64,000 nucleotides of DNA from Podaxis mareebaensis (Eukaryota > Basidiomycota > Agaricomycetes > Agaricales > Agaricaceae), in assembly GCA_018524725.1 (NCBI GenBank), contig JAEUWP010000137.1:62001-126000 (forward strand). Direction: 5' to 3'. A program made the translations under genes and the position numbers. Within the stretch, counting starts at the first letter, position 1. Every line of letters begins with the position of its first letter. The notes under the pieces were generated by a model. The model did no database searches and was not told where the DNA came from. It saw nothing but the letters and a program-made list of their open reading frames with translations. Below, one piece after another: positions 1 to 11,710 of the stretch.

Positions 1-1884
1 TGACGAGATTGCTGGCATATTCGACGTCCGTGAGGGTGTGGTGTAGGAGGACCTTTTCGAGGTCGGATTTGGAGGAGGGACTAAGGAGGTGCGCGCTGAC
101 AAGCAGACCAAGACGTTTGAAAGCGGTGTTGTATGGGAGGAGGAGGGAGGTGCGAGGGGTTGTCTTTAGGACTTCGGATTGATTGGACGAAAGGACTGCG
201 GCTAGGAAGGAGGAGAGCTCGAGATTAGGTAGAGCGGTTGAGATGGGATCCGAAGGTGGTACAAGTGGTCTTGAGACGAAATACACCAGCGCGTTGTCGA
301 GTTCGACTAATTTCCCGTGAGCCCAAATCAATGGTCAGGGTCTGTAACGACTTACTTGGATCACCAATAACACCAGCTCCAGCAAACTGGATGCTCTTCG
401 CGAGCTTCTTGTTACTTCCGTTCACGTCAACAGACAGGACCTGTCTTCCACCCTTGAGACCCTCCTCCTCCAATGCGGTCTCGAGTAACATGCCATCATT
501 GAGTTTCTTGACGGGCCAGTGACCTGGGATAAAATGGTACTGCAGCATCTTCTTAAGCTCCGGGCTTCCTTTCTCGGGTAATTGACTATCTCCAAAGATA
601 GAAAGTACGTCATCTTTGGGCGCAAGAATGGTATACTTGGTTTCTGTGTCACTGATGAGATGCGTAAGGTTGACAGAGTGTAGCATCGAAACGAAATTTG
701 TGCAATCGAGCGCAAGAAGATATTTCTCTGGCGTAATCTTCAATGCGCCCTCGGGAATGAGCAGCGAGGAAACCAGGTGTAACACGCCATTTGAAGCGTA
801 AATGTCTGGTTGTATGAGTTCGCCATCGGATACCTTAGTCTTCTCAGGAGTCACAGCAATCTCGAGGGTTGTTCCATCAATGGTTGTCACTGTAAGGGCG
901 ATGGGTCAGCGGCGGCGGTATGACGTCAAATAGGGAACTGAATTACGATTAAGCCCTGGGGCAAATGAGTCAGACCACTGGACACCATTCTCCGCGACAG
1001 CGTGCATGTTGAGTATACGTTGAAGATCATCGGCGGCAAACTCGCTCTCGAGGTAGATTCTTTCATAATAATTGAGTTCGTCCCACGCCTTGTCGACGGG
1101 GAGGAAGAGAGTGAGTTCAGCGGTGTTGTTAAGGAAGTTGATGGCTTCGGGCGTAAGGATGCGACGGAAATAGGATAGGGACTGCTGCGCAGACAGGACA
1201 GTGGCTGCGGCTAGATTAGTACGAGTCAGGAACAAAGACAAAGGCGGGCAACTTACCTAGGTCTTGTGGCGGATCGAGCACGCCAGAAATGCCCAGGAGG
1301 ACACCATTGCCCGCATCGACTAGGTCTTTGACAATCTCGGCACCACCCTTGCCAAATGCATCGACACCAACCCACCCCTTCTGATCGCGTAGTGCCATCC
1401 GTAGTCGCTGAGGCTCACCACCTAGTGTTCCTGACGGTATCGGCATCCAAGGAGGATACGGCGGCGGCTCGTGACTGGGAGGGTCCGGGAGTTTACGGGG
1501 GTAGTGTAGTGTCTTGAGTGTCTGTGGGCTCAGTTCTGTACTCGGGAGCCCGGAAATAGGCTCATTTATGAGATGATAGAAGAGTTGTTGACGGAGTTGC
1601 TCCTGGACATTATCGGTGACGACGAAGTTGTCGTTGTTGAGGATGGCAGACCAGAGCGAGGAGGGGTGTCGTTTGATAGCGTCATTGGTGGGGGCGAAAA
1701 GGGTGCTTCCGTTGAGTTTGTTGAGGGTTGGGATGAGACGGGCGCGTGTGAGGAGCTTGAGAAGAGACTCAAAGTCTTTGTCTGCACCGAGGGCATCGAC
1801 GAGGGTGGTAGAGGCGGTAGAGAAAGGGAGCTGTGCCGCGAGAGAGGGAGCGGCTAAGCCGAGGAGGAGAAAGGCAAGACGCAT
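1..1884 (-). CDS. FAS1-domain (fasciclin) secreted/membrane protein, partial at left edge
   Basis: Exons on the minus strand are 1257-1884, 947-1210, 356-889 and 1-306, the last running off the window. Introns of 46, 57 and 49 nt have GTAAGT/GTAATT donors and CTAAT/CTGAC branch sites, and phase holds throughout. The protein begins MRLAFLLLGLAAPSLAA, a clear signal peptide. At least four FAS1 repeats follow, each with the family strand-and-H box: TLFAPTNDA with YHLI, LFLPVDKAW with LNMHAV, TILAPKDDV with YHFIPG, and LLLPYNTAF with LHHTLTD. FAS1 domains mediate cell-surface adhesion. The four-domain form resembles the fungal FAS1 proteins of the yeast YLR001C type, which are vacuolar or membrane-associated. 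The C-terminus, where a transmembrane segment or GPI signal would lie, is outside the window. The start is the first ATG, immediately before the signal peptide. Confidence 0.9.
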
Positions 1885-1956
1885 TGGTTTGTGAGTTTGC
1901 GGGGAAGCAGTTATATGATTGCAGACCACGTGCACTCCTTCCGCTCGTCCCTCACC
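1885..1956. promoter_or_regulatory. 72-bp divergent promoter between fasciclin and RAV1
   Basis: Only 72 bp separate the two start codons, so transcription of both genes must start within this gap or inside the opposite gene. An E-box-like CCACGTGC lies at 1927-1934. No TATA box is visible. Shared control of the two genes is inference. Confidence 0.5.
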
Positions 1957-4900
1957 ATGCTCGATGCCCTCTATACACACTCTCCCTCTCCCACCCACAG
2001 TCCTTGTTTTCTTCCCCTCCCAAACACTGTCTTACTGGTGCGTAAATACTTGAATATCGGACAAAATTCCTCCTCACCCTTCCCAGCTCTATCCATCCGC
2101 AGACAGTACAGTTATACTCAATGCACACACTCTCGCCCTTGTCCGCGTCCTCGCTTTCTGGGAGGCCTTCCCAAACTTTAAACACACGCGTGATTCCATA
2201 TCATGCATGTCTGTCGATCCTGGCCTCAAGCTCGTACGTCTGCACATCGTCACACAAGTCATATCCCTCACTCTCCGTCCTCAGGTTGTTGTAGCAATGA
2301 ACACACGCATCGCTGCTTGGTCCCTCTCCGAAGTCCAGCAAGACGCGTGGCGAATCCATTCCACTCTCACCCTGCCACCAAGCCAAATGATCACCACTCT
2401 CGATAGCAAATCTGGTACCCTCGTTGCTTGCATTTCGTCATATGGGCGCTCCTGACCGCCCGTAATCAGGTCTTTTGGCTGTCGGCACTGAGAATGGCCT
2501 GTCTGTGTATACTTCAGGTCTCGAAAACGATCTACCAACGTGGTCCAAGAAGTGGTCGATGAGGTCTACCCATCCCTTTCCCGTATCCAGTGCGCATATA
2601 CTTACTCGGTTTACCTAGATGCCCTACTCCATCCCTAGTAGCCTTCGCGCCATCTCTCATGTACATTGTCACCGTACCTAAAGTGCGCCGGGTGTGCCAC
2701 TTCTCCGCACTGTCCCCTGTTTGACACCCTTCTTGATTGCAGAACAGCAACATTGTTAGGATATACTCCACCACTTCTGGCAGACAGACCCAGGCTGTCA
2801 CACATCCCCGTCCAGTGGTTAATCTATCTTGGAGGCATTCACAGGCTTCTAGTCGGTGAGCTTGCCTGTCCTCGTCTCTGCCGCTGCTTCAGCTGAACAT
2901 ATCCCTGGCAGAGACGACCTAATACTCTACACCATTACCTCGGACTCTGCACTCCGTATATTCCTCCCCGTCCTTGACTCTCCGCGCACGTTACAGCTCC
3001 ATGCTTGCTTGGACCTCTTCTCTTCCCTCCCCTTTTCCTCCGCCTCAACCTATTTTGACACTTCCAACGTCTTCTGGCTCGACAGAGCCCAAGTTGACAC
3101 CGTCCTTAAACACCTACTCAAAGCCTACACAGGCGTCGATGACGCCCAAATCCGGCTCATCAAAGACATCGTAGAAGAGAAATGGGATCTGTTCTTGAGA
3201 GTCCTAACGGACGGCTCCGTAATCCTAAGCGCTGTCGCCGTAAGTAGCTTTCTTATCTTTCTCTTTTCGTGCTTAAATCCCTCACGAGAAATAGAACATT
3301 GACAGACGGCCACCAACACTTCTCCAACAATTCACACTCCAATACGCACCTCCTGACACCCTCCCTAGTGACCCACCTCCGAATTGCATCCATATCCTAC
3401 CCAATCCTGATCCAGACAAGCTAACACTTATCGCGTCTCCACCATTACGCACATATGACCTGTCCCCAGTCGAGTTCTTCAATCCCTCTGGACCACCCGT
3501 TCCCCCAAAGCCTGGCTCTCCTGTTCAACCTTATGGGACTATCAAAGGTTTCGGCGGAGGTGCGGAGGTGACAAATGGGTTGGAACTTGTGGCGAGGGGG
3601 GTGGATAGAGTTAAGAATGATGAGAAGGAGGTTGTTAGGTTTGTTCGGACTTCTGAGGGACGTGGAGTTGGTGTTATTCGGATTGGTGGGTTTGGCGAAG
3701 TATGGAGACTAGCTGAAATGGGCGAGGAGAGAGGTAGTCTGGTGCATGTTGGTGACTTTGAGGATACAGATTTTGTTGTGGTCCTCGACCGAGGTGAGTT
3801 ACATCTCAAACCAACCCTAATTATTCTAACGACTTCGAAACTTGTTGTAGGCCATACTTTTGCAACTTATTCTTCTGCAAACTCCCTCCTCATACTCCAC
3901 ACTAAAACACATCCTTCGAGCACCCTCCCCGTACCAAAACTCGAATCCCTATTTACATACCCAACCCCGACATCCGCCACACTTAGTACGCGACCAGAAC
4001 ATCCTGGATTCACAGCCGAATCAATATTCGGAATCACGCCCGATTTTTATATCGTGCATATACGAATCGAGGCCTCGACAGGGAAGATGGCATTGCATTC
4101 ACATGATCGGTTGCCCACTTTACCAAAGTTGCCATCAACGACAAGGGGTGGCACAGGTGGTAGTGGTAGTGGAAGTGGTAGTTCATCAGAAGATTCACCT
4201 GGACCAAGAACACCAACCGACATAGCTGAACCTCCATTTTCGGGTTCTGGTTCGATCACACCCGATAGGAACGCTAGTGGAAATGCGGTAAAGAAAATCC
4301 TACCAGTTGATCCGATGGCATGGGGATGGGATTGGGATGAATGGGACGGGTATAGGAGAAGCAGTGGGGACGGTGGTGCCATCACACGTTCACCCGTCTC
4401 TCCATTTCTCTCAAAATCTAGAATCAGGTTTGATGCTAGCGGGAATGGGAGGGGAGGGTGGGAAGAGCACGATGTGTTATTGAGTGTGTCCGAGTGTGGC
4501 GAGTTGGCGTTTTGGGTTCCAGAAGCCTATACGAATTCGAATTTAGTGAATGGAAATGACAATGATATTGGGAACGGGGGAAAGGCGAATGGTGCAGGTG
4601 GTGTAGGTTCGAGTGGATGGAGGTGTACTGGACGAGTGAGGACTGGAAGGAGGGGGTTTAATCGTGCGAGGTGTAGCTCTGCGAAGAAAACTGCGTTGGG
4701 TGAATACTTTTTGCTTTCATCTGCTTTGTTTTCTGTTGCTAATAGGGCATTTTACAGTCGTGCCTTCACCCGAAGGTGACGAACTCACAATCTGGGACTC
4801 TAAGGAATCGGAATTCGCATCTGGGTTGGAGTATCGGGGTATCTTCGAGTACGCGTTCACCATCAACCAAACATAGAACGCACTGACAAAAAATGGATTG

Positions 4901-7562
4901 TAGTCAATCTATCTTGGATCTCGATTGGAACTCGACACCAGACATGCAATCCATACTCGCAGTCGGGTTTTCCCAACACGTTGAAATTCTATGCCAACAG
5001 CGTATGACGTACTTTGATGAAGGTCCAGGATGGGCTTTGTGTCATCGCATCGATATTTCTGGGTATGCTCTCACCTTTACGTGCCGCATCTTTTTCTCTA
5101 ATGACTTGGGGGACCCTTAGGTTCACGCCGTATTCGATAGCCGATTCGATATGGCTATCACATGGATCTTTCCTTGTCGGTTCTGGGCACCAGATGTCGA
5201 TGTATGGCGAACCAAAGTTGCTCAGGCGGAAGAAACGGACACGCCGCGAGATGAAGGAACAGCCTGACCAGGAGGAGAGTGAGAGTTTATTCGAGTACGT
5301 TGCAAGGCAGAATGGACCATTGGAGGATTATCATCCTCAAATGATGTTGCAATGTCTTTTGTGGGGTACGCCTCATTGCTTAAATAATTCCAACCCTTTC
5401 GGCTTACGGGCTTGGTTTATATAGGTAAAGCAGAGTTGGTGAAAGAGATCGTTGTGAACCTTGCAAAAGCCGTGAAAGTGCAGCAAGAAGGCGGTGGAAA
5501 GAGTGGTGAGGACGGGTGGTGTCCGTTACCTGTTGAGAGGTTTTTGGACAATGATCCCGAGTCGAGGGCTTCTAAAATTGTTGTAGCGAGGAAGCAGTAT
5601 ACTTCGCTTTTCGTTGGTAACAATAATTATGAAGATGGGTAAGTGCCTTTTACAACTATTAACGAATAATCCAGTTACTGACAGGAACATCCAGCCCGGA
5701 GGAAGAGGAGGGCTTCTCGAGGACCCTCGTCGAGTACCTCCTAGAAGCACTGGAAACAAACCCATTACCGCATTTAACACCAAACGAACACGCGCATCTC
5801 CTCGTCCTCATACAAGCAACACTCGAGGTTAGTCCTCTCCAAACCTTTCCCCGGTTATTCTCATATCACTGCCAAATAGATCGACGAACAACGACGAGCC
5901 CTCGACGCCAATGGCTTGCGTTACCTCATCTCTATGCGTTCCTTCTACATCCTCAATCAACGTGCTACATCCCCAGCCAGCCCCTCTTCCAACGTCACAA
6001 AGGGTGGAACATTACCACGCCAGACAGGTTTTCGTGAACGGCTGAGATATAGGGATATGATTTGGGCTTTCCATAGTGAGAGCCAGGAATTGTTGGTCGG
6101 TGCATGCACGGCAGCGTGTAATGGTAAGATGACATGGGGAGACGCTAGGGCACTTGGATTGCCTATTTGGTTGAATTCGATTGAGTCGCTGGTGCGTCCA
6201 TTCCTTTTTGTTTCTAGGTGTCGAGTATTGATGCGGGTGATTTGGTTCTTGGTCGATAGAAATCGCAAATGGAAGTGATTGCGAGGAATGAGTATATGGC
6301 TGGGGAGAATCGAGACCCGGTGGCATGTTCGTTGTTCTATTTCGCACTAGGAAAGAGTAAACTCGTGCATGGGTTGTGGAGGCAAGCGGCATGGCATAGA
6401 GAACAAGCTGTGATGCTCAAGTTTTTGTCGAACAACTTCAATGAACCAAAGTGGAGGACGGCGGCTTTGAAGAATGCGTTTGCTCTTTTGGGTAAACGGC
6501 GGTTCGGTACGTATTATCATATCATTGCTTATGGAAACTTGATTGACGTGGTCTCGTTGGGCACGTGTAGAATATGCTGCGGCGTTCTTCTTGCTTGGCG
6601 GGTCTCTCAGGGACGCTGTGAACGTCTGCGTTCGTCAGTTGGGTGATTTCCAGCTAGCTATTGCACTAGCACGGGTGGTGGAACAGAGCAACGAGGGACC
6701 AATTCTCAAGGACATACTCAAAGACACCGTTTTGCCCATCGCGTTTCAAACTGGCAACCGATGGCTTGGTTCATGGACTTTCTGGTTGCTACACCGCAGG
6801 GATTTGGCCGTTCGCATTTTGTTGGTACGCATGGCCTTTCTGTCCAATTAAATGATCGATGTTTAACACTGAGGATGTAGACACCCCTCCCAGACATTGC
6901 AGCAGCATTCAACATTCTCGTCGAAGAAATAGGAGAGCCGCACTACGACGATCCAAGTCTCGCATTGTTGTTCTCGCAGCTCCGGTCAAAGACACTCCAG
7001 GCTGTCAAAGGAACGTCCGAGATCTCAGGTCGTTCAGAGTTCAACTTTGTGCTCCAGATGGCCCGTGTGCTTTGCAGAATGGGTGCGTTGGGTCTTAATA
7101 CCTATAATAAGACTTCTTACTCACATGTACGCACTAGGTTGTCACGTTCTCGCGCTGGATCTTGTCCGTTCGTGGTCCTTCGAGCGGCCATCCACAGCAC
7201 TCCTCCGAGGACAACGCTCTGAAGAAAGCGCACCAGCCAGTCCCATGGATGTAGACAGGGCCTCACTCCCGCCTAGCCCTACTATCACCCGGAGACCGGT
7301 ATTCCCACTCGAACCTGCCCTCCGCCGTCGTTCATCCATAAAAATCGACATGGACATATTCTCATTACCGGCTACGCGTTCTGCATCCCCCGAACGTGAT
7401 GCTAGGAAGGGTGCTGAGAGTACGTCCCCTGTAGTCCCAACTGTTCCAGTCATCAAAGAAGAAAGCGACTTCTTCGCGCGTAAAGCTGGCTTGGGCAACT
7501 TGATGAAATCCGCAAAACAAGATGTCCAGGTGCCCGAGTTTGACATGAATGCATTCTTCTAG
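1957..7562 (+). CDS. RAV1: RAVE complex subunit Rav1 (V-ATPase assembly), DmX-like
   Basis: Nineteen exons: 1957-2041, 2103-2233, 2285-2414, 2470-2563, 2619-2682, 2743-2855, 2912-3239, 3295-3793, 3851-4699, 4758-4848, 4904-5062, 5121-5365, 5425-5638, 5695-5827, 5880-6191, 6260-6506, 6571-6824, 6881-7082 and 7138-7562. Every junction keeps phase, giving about 1524 aa. The N-terminal half has WD-repeat character (LRFWEAFP-type opening, TRIAAWSL, GLLAVGTENGLSVY, TSDSALRIFLPVLD). Residues from about 850 to 1390 match the Rav1p C-terminal domain: DIWDSKESEFASGLEYRG just upstream, then LDLDWNSTPDMQSILAVGF, RYRDMIWAFHSESQELL, ALGKSKLVHGLWRQA and AAFFLLGGSLRDAVNVC. Rav1 is the scaffold that, with Rav2 and Skp1, promotes V1-V0 assembly on endosomes and vacuoles. 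A Gly/Ser-rich low-complexity stretch (about 4140-4640) looks like a disordered insertion. The 5' exon 1957-2041 is the least certain. Confidence 0.93.
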
Positions 7563-7746
7563 TTCACATCTTCGGGTTCTATTTATCGTTATTTCGCTTC
7601 GGCTGTACTCTTTACTCAGACGAATACCAGTTGTACACAATGATAATGGCCTTGTAATATTGTACACCACGAAAGAACACTTGAGCAGAGGGATGGTAGG
7701 TAGAACAGCAGAAAGGAAGGGTAAAAGGGGATGCAAAACCGTTCGT

Positions 7747-9453
7747 TTACTCCTTGACGTCAACTTCGCGTTTCTTGAGGACAAGGTCTTTGCCGATGAC
7801 ACGTTTCCAAACATCGTGGACATCATCGACGACAGTCTCAAAGTGAGATGTGGCGTCGTAGGAGCGGGTGATGAAAATATTGTCAGCTTTGCCGTCGCTC
7901 GTCGGAGTGTACAGAGGTTTGACCTCGACAAATCTGGGACGCATGTGAGTCGATGGGAATGGGAAATATGCTGAAGTGTCGACTTACTTGTCATAAATGG
8001 GGCCCAGAAGTTGGAGACCGGGCTGAATCTCGTTCTCAGGAGCAGAGGTTTCAACAATGGTGCTGACAATAGCAACATAGACGTCCTTGGCACAGACGTT
8101 ATGCGTTGACGAAACCATAGCGATGTAGATATCTATATTCCGGGTTCAATTCCTCGGAACTAAAACCAACAAGCTGAGAATTCTCACCATTACGCCTGTT
8201 GACCTGGTTCTGGGGAATGATAATCTGACAACTGTCCGCGTCCTCCGTACCCGGAATCGGGTGCTTCAAAAGACAAATCGCACGAACGACTTTACCCTCT
8301 TCGATAACCCTGATCTTACCATCCTCCCCAGAGAGGAAGTAACTAGGGTCACCGATAACCTGCTTGGCCTTGACGGTTTCTCCACCACTTGTGACGCCGA
8401 CGAACTTGCCGTCATCGCCAGTTACAATCTTCTCGATGGGTTTATCAAGCATATATGTGCCACCGTAAATGGCACTGAGGCGAGCAAAGGACTGCGGAAG
8501 CTCGCCGAGACCATAGAGGGGGTAGATGTATGGCGACTTGCCGTAGCGAGCCATGGAAGATGTGTAGAGGACGATACGGTCGTATGTAGGCCGTGCGGAT
8601 TTGGTGATATAACTGTTCAGGGGTGGTGTGTTTTGGTTAACGAGAGATAGGGGCTTAATGGTATATTTTACGTACTCGTCATCGAGGTAGAGTGCCATGG
8701 CGTGTCCAATGAAGTCCTGGGTGCCAGTTTCAAGACCGAATTTCTCGTAGACAGTCTTCATGCTATCCTTATCCAGATCGATACCTATATCACAAACCCA
8801 TCCAATGAGTTATTCGCTTAGACATGGTCAATAACCGATGAGACGTACCTTGATGTGTAGTCGGGTCGTCATCACGCCAGTTCTGCAAGAACTCAAAGAA
8901 TTTTTTCGCGCGACGTTTCTCAAAGAGACCCATCAATGGGCTCTTGACAGCCTCCATCTCCGTACTAGGGACTTTGGAGATCTTGCCATCACGGTACACG
9001 AAGCTGCCTGCGATCTGCTTGAACTCGAGATAACGAGTGACGTCTGTATGCACGAGGATCTTGGTGAGTTCACCAGAGGCGATGATAAACTTGGGTACGA
9101 GATCGACGGCGTAGTCTCTGTCGCGACCGAGCTCTTGAGGGGGTGTTTGGTCGGGGCGGAATTTACGGTACAACTGGGATGTGAAGGGAGGAGTGGCGGG
9201 AGACGTTAGTGACGGAGTTCGGCTGTGATTGCGCAGGGTGGCAGGCAGGTTACCTGTGTTAGGTTCAGACTGGCACTGTCACCACCGTAGTAGTCGTTCC
9301 TGTCCATGTGAAGGACCTTCTTGCCCTCGACGGACAAGAGGCCTGAGAGGATACACTCAGTCAGACCAGTACCGAGAACAATAACCTGGCCAAAGCATGA
9401 GTAGGGGCATAGATATTGTCAAGGACGACACGCACATCGTACTCTTCATCCAT
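7747..9453 (-). CDS. GDI1: Rab GDP-dissociation inhibitor
   Basis: Seven exons: 9436-9453, 9254-9385, 8849-9173, 8676-8784, 8188-8612, 7988-8132 and 7747-7933. They sum to 446 aa, the normal GDI length (about 440-450). The first exon is only 18 nt and encodes MDEEYD. It continues into [18 protein letters not shown] and the dinucleotide-like fold [16 protein letters not shown], which are the hallmark sequence-conserved regions of GDI/REP. Later blocks include [33 protein letters not shown] and [22 protein letters not shown] extracts prenylated GDP-bound Rab GTPases from membranes and keeps them soluble for recycling. The tyrosine-rich Rab-binding platform and C-terminal lipid-pocket region are intact. 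It converges on RAV1 with 184 bp between stop codons. Confidence 0.96.
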
Positions 9454-9815
9454 GGTTGGTGGGGAGGGAGATTGTAGTGATCAGTGGTGGAACAACAGTT
9501 GCTACAGTTGCTATCGATCTCCATAAATAGAGCACGTGCTTTCTATCAATATCACTTCAACTCAAAGACCCCCGTAATACTATACACAACCCCAAGGCAT
9601 ATGTAACAACAAGAAAGGCGAAGACGTAATATATACAGCAAGCACATTACTGGTCACGAAGCGTAGCTCGAGTCCCCAAGAAAATACTAGAAACTATACG
9701 TGTATACTTGACGTGGGCAAAAACGCGTTTAGCTCCTTGTGCCAAGACGCGAAGGGTAAGATAAAGCAAGTCAGAAGATGCAGAGAGAAATAAGACAAGT
9801 GAAGGGAGAAAGAGA
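9454..9815. other. Intergenic region upstream of GDI1, downstream of Myb-like gene
   Basis: These 362 bases hold the GDI1 promoter and the 3' UTR of the tandem upstream gene. A CACGTG E-box lies at 9533-9538, about 80 bp before the GDI1 start codon. I see no further gene. Confidence 0.5.
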
Positions 9816-11710
9816 TTATGTGTTTTCGCTGCTGGATTCATTACGTTTCTGCTGGTCATCAGCCTCTGATTCCTCGGAATCAGGTTTCGAATATCTGCGT
9901 TTCCCAAGTGGTCGACTTGGTCGTGCACATCGTTCGGGAAGAATCTCTTTCTCCATCTCTTTGCGTATCCTTCTGCGGAGTCTCAGGATGGCTAAAATGG
10001 AAAGTATCAGAAGGGGCGAAGTTTCCACATAACGCCGGAAACGTACCATCCTCGTTTCGTCGATAATACTCTGCCCACGATTTCGCTGAACGTTGTTGGA
10101 ACTGAACGTAATTAAGTACAACAGGGCGATAATCGGAATCAAGGGCCCTCACCCTATCTGCAAATGGTTCCCAGCGATCCTTCGATGTCATCTCGTTCCA
10201 TGCACTGTATTTAGCCGCATGCTTTGCAGCCATATAGAGATCCCCCTCAGTAAAGGGTTCGCCCTTCTGTCCCATATCGCTCTCCGAGTAGTGTTTGATA
10301 GGCTCGCCATCTTCTTCCTCTTCCTCTTCCTCTTCCTCTCCCTCTGGGGATTTCCCTTCTTCCCCGTCTTCCTCGTCTTCCTCATCTTCCTCATCCGTAC
10401 TCAGTTCACGATAACGCGGCCTGCGTTTTGTGGGCTTAATCAGTTCAGGCTCGTCGTCGTCATCGTCTCCATCAGACACGTAGGTTTCTCCATGAGCAGC
10501 AGCAAGAATCTTATCCGGCAGATCATGGCGATTTGACCAATGGGACGCCCAAGACTGCGCAGTATGATGGGGGGCCTAAAACCTTCCGTTAATGGGAATA
10601 TACCGCGATCCGCAGAACCACACACCTTTTCCGCAAGCATATTGCATAAGTCATTTCTCGTCAATGTAGGATCCTGTTTCAATCTCCACGAAATGAACTT
10701 GAGGAAGAACTGCCGGTCCTCATCGGTGTACTTGTTACCTCGCCCCTGTGGTATCACTCTAGTCGGCGGACTAGGTGATCGAGACGGTGGTTCCGGAATT
10801 TTGAGATCCGCATGTGGCGGTGGTAGTCGATCGTTGAACACAGGAGAGGGTACAGATAAACTGTTGAGTGTGCTTCTGCCACCAGTAGCGGGAACGGGTG
10901 TCGCGCTTGTACTCGGTGTAGAATGTTTGCGTTTTTTCGTTGCGGGCGGCGCAGACGCTGGTATGCGACCTGGAGATGATTCTCTCTTGATCGATTGGAA
11001 TGAAGGTTTTCGATCGTAAGGCTTAGGAGCGTGTCTGGCATCCTTGTCAACTGATTGAGATTTTTCTTTCTCGAGGCACATATTGATCCATGTGTCTATG
11101 TGGTCTTTGTGATCCAAGTAGTAATCCTTCCAGAGACTGGCAGAATGACCATTTTTCTGATAGCCTATTGAACAGCTTGCGGCACAAGTGATTGAAAGGT
11201 CGTACTCACACCATGTAATGTATTCAGCGCTTCCTTGTAACTCTCCTTCTTCTTTTTCGCGCTGAGCAACGTTTGCACCAACAACGGTTCGTCGGCGGCT
11301 TCAACGGGCTGTGACATCGCGAGCGCATCTTGAAAAAGCTGTTGTTGGAAGAGCGGATTAAACCCCATTGCGGTCATGCCATTGGAGAACTGCTGCATCT
11401 GATTCATCCATGCTGGATTGAACTGGGGTTGTTGTTGTACAAAGTGGGTGGGGATTTGGGAGGATGCATGATGATTGCGCTGCATGGTGTTGTTGGGTAT
11501 AGAGTTTAGCCACTGATTATTGTGAGGCATTTGAGAAGGATGTGACGTCTGTTGGGGGCGGTTTAATCCAATGTTATTTGTTGCAAATAGGGGCTGCTGC
11601 GAGCTGGAATGAGAGAAGTCCGGAGAGAAAGAGTTTCCGCCTGGTATTGGCATGCCATTCAGTTCCCGAGAAGGGTATCCGTTCATTTGCGGATGCATGC
11701 CGCGGTCCAT
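9816..11710 (-). CDS. Glutamine-rich/acidic nuclear protein with two Rap1-type Myb/SANT-like repeats
   Basis: Five exons: 11210-11710, 10626-11156, 10153-10575, 10047-10101 and 9816-9991 (561 aa). The first three junctions are phase 0. The N-terminus is Asn/Gln/Met-rich and disordered, like an activator. A conserved segment LNTLHGKNGHSASLWKDYYL crosses the first intron. Residues about 309-368 look like a Rap1-type Myb domain: KYTDEDRQFFLKFISWRL, then PHHTAQSWASHWSNRH after intron 2. A long Glu/Asp tract follows, then a second such repeat at about 449-503: GEPFTEGDLYMAAKHAAKYS, then RSAKSWAEYYRRNED after intron 3. The T/S-x-x-SW-x-x-x-[WY] signature is what links both to Rap1/TERF2-Myb domains. 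No BRCT or Rap1 C-terminal domain is visible, so a telomeric role is only inference; it may be another chromatin or transcription factor. Confidence 0.8.

Noticed and set aside
10310..10395. CTTCCTCTTCCTC repeat resembling a microsatellite
   Set aside because: It is the coding sequence of a Glu/Asp tract in the Myb-like protein, not an independent repeat element.
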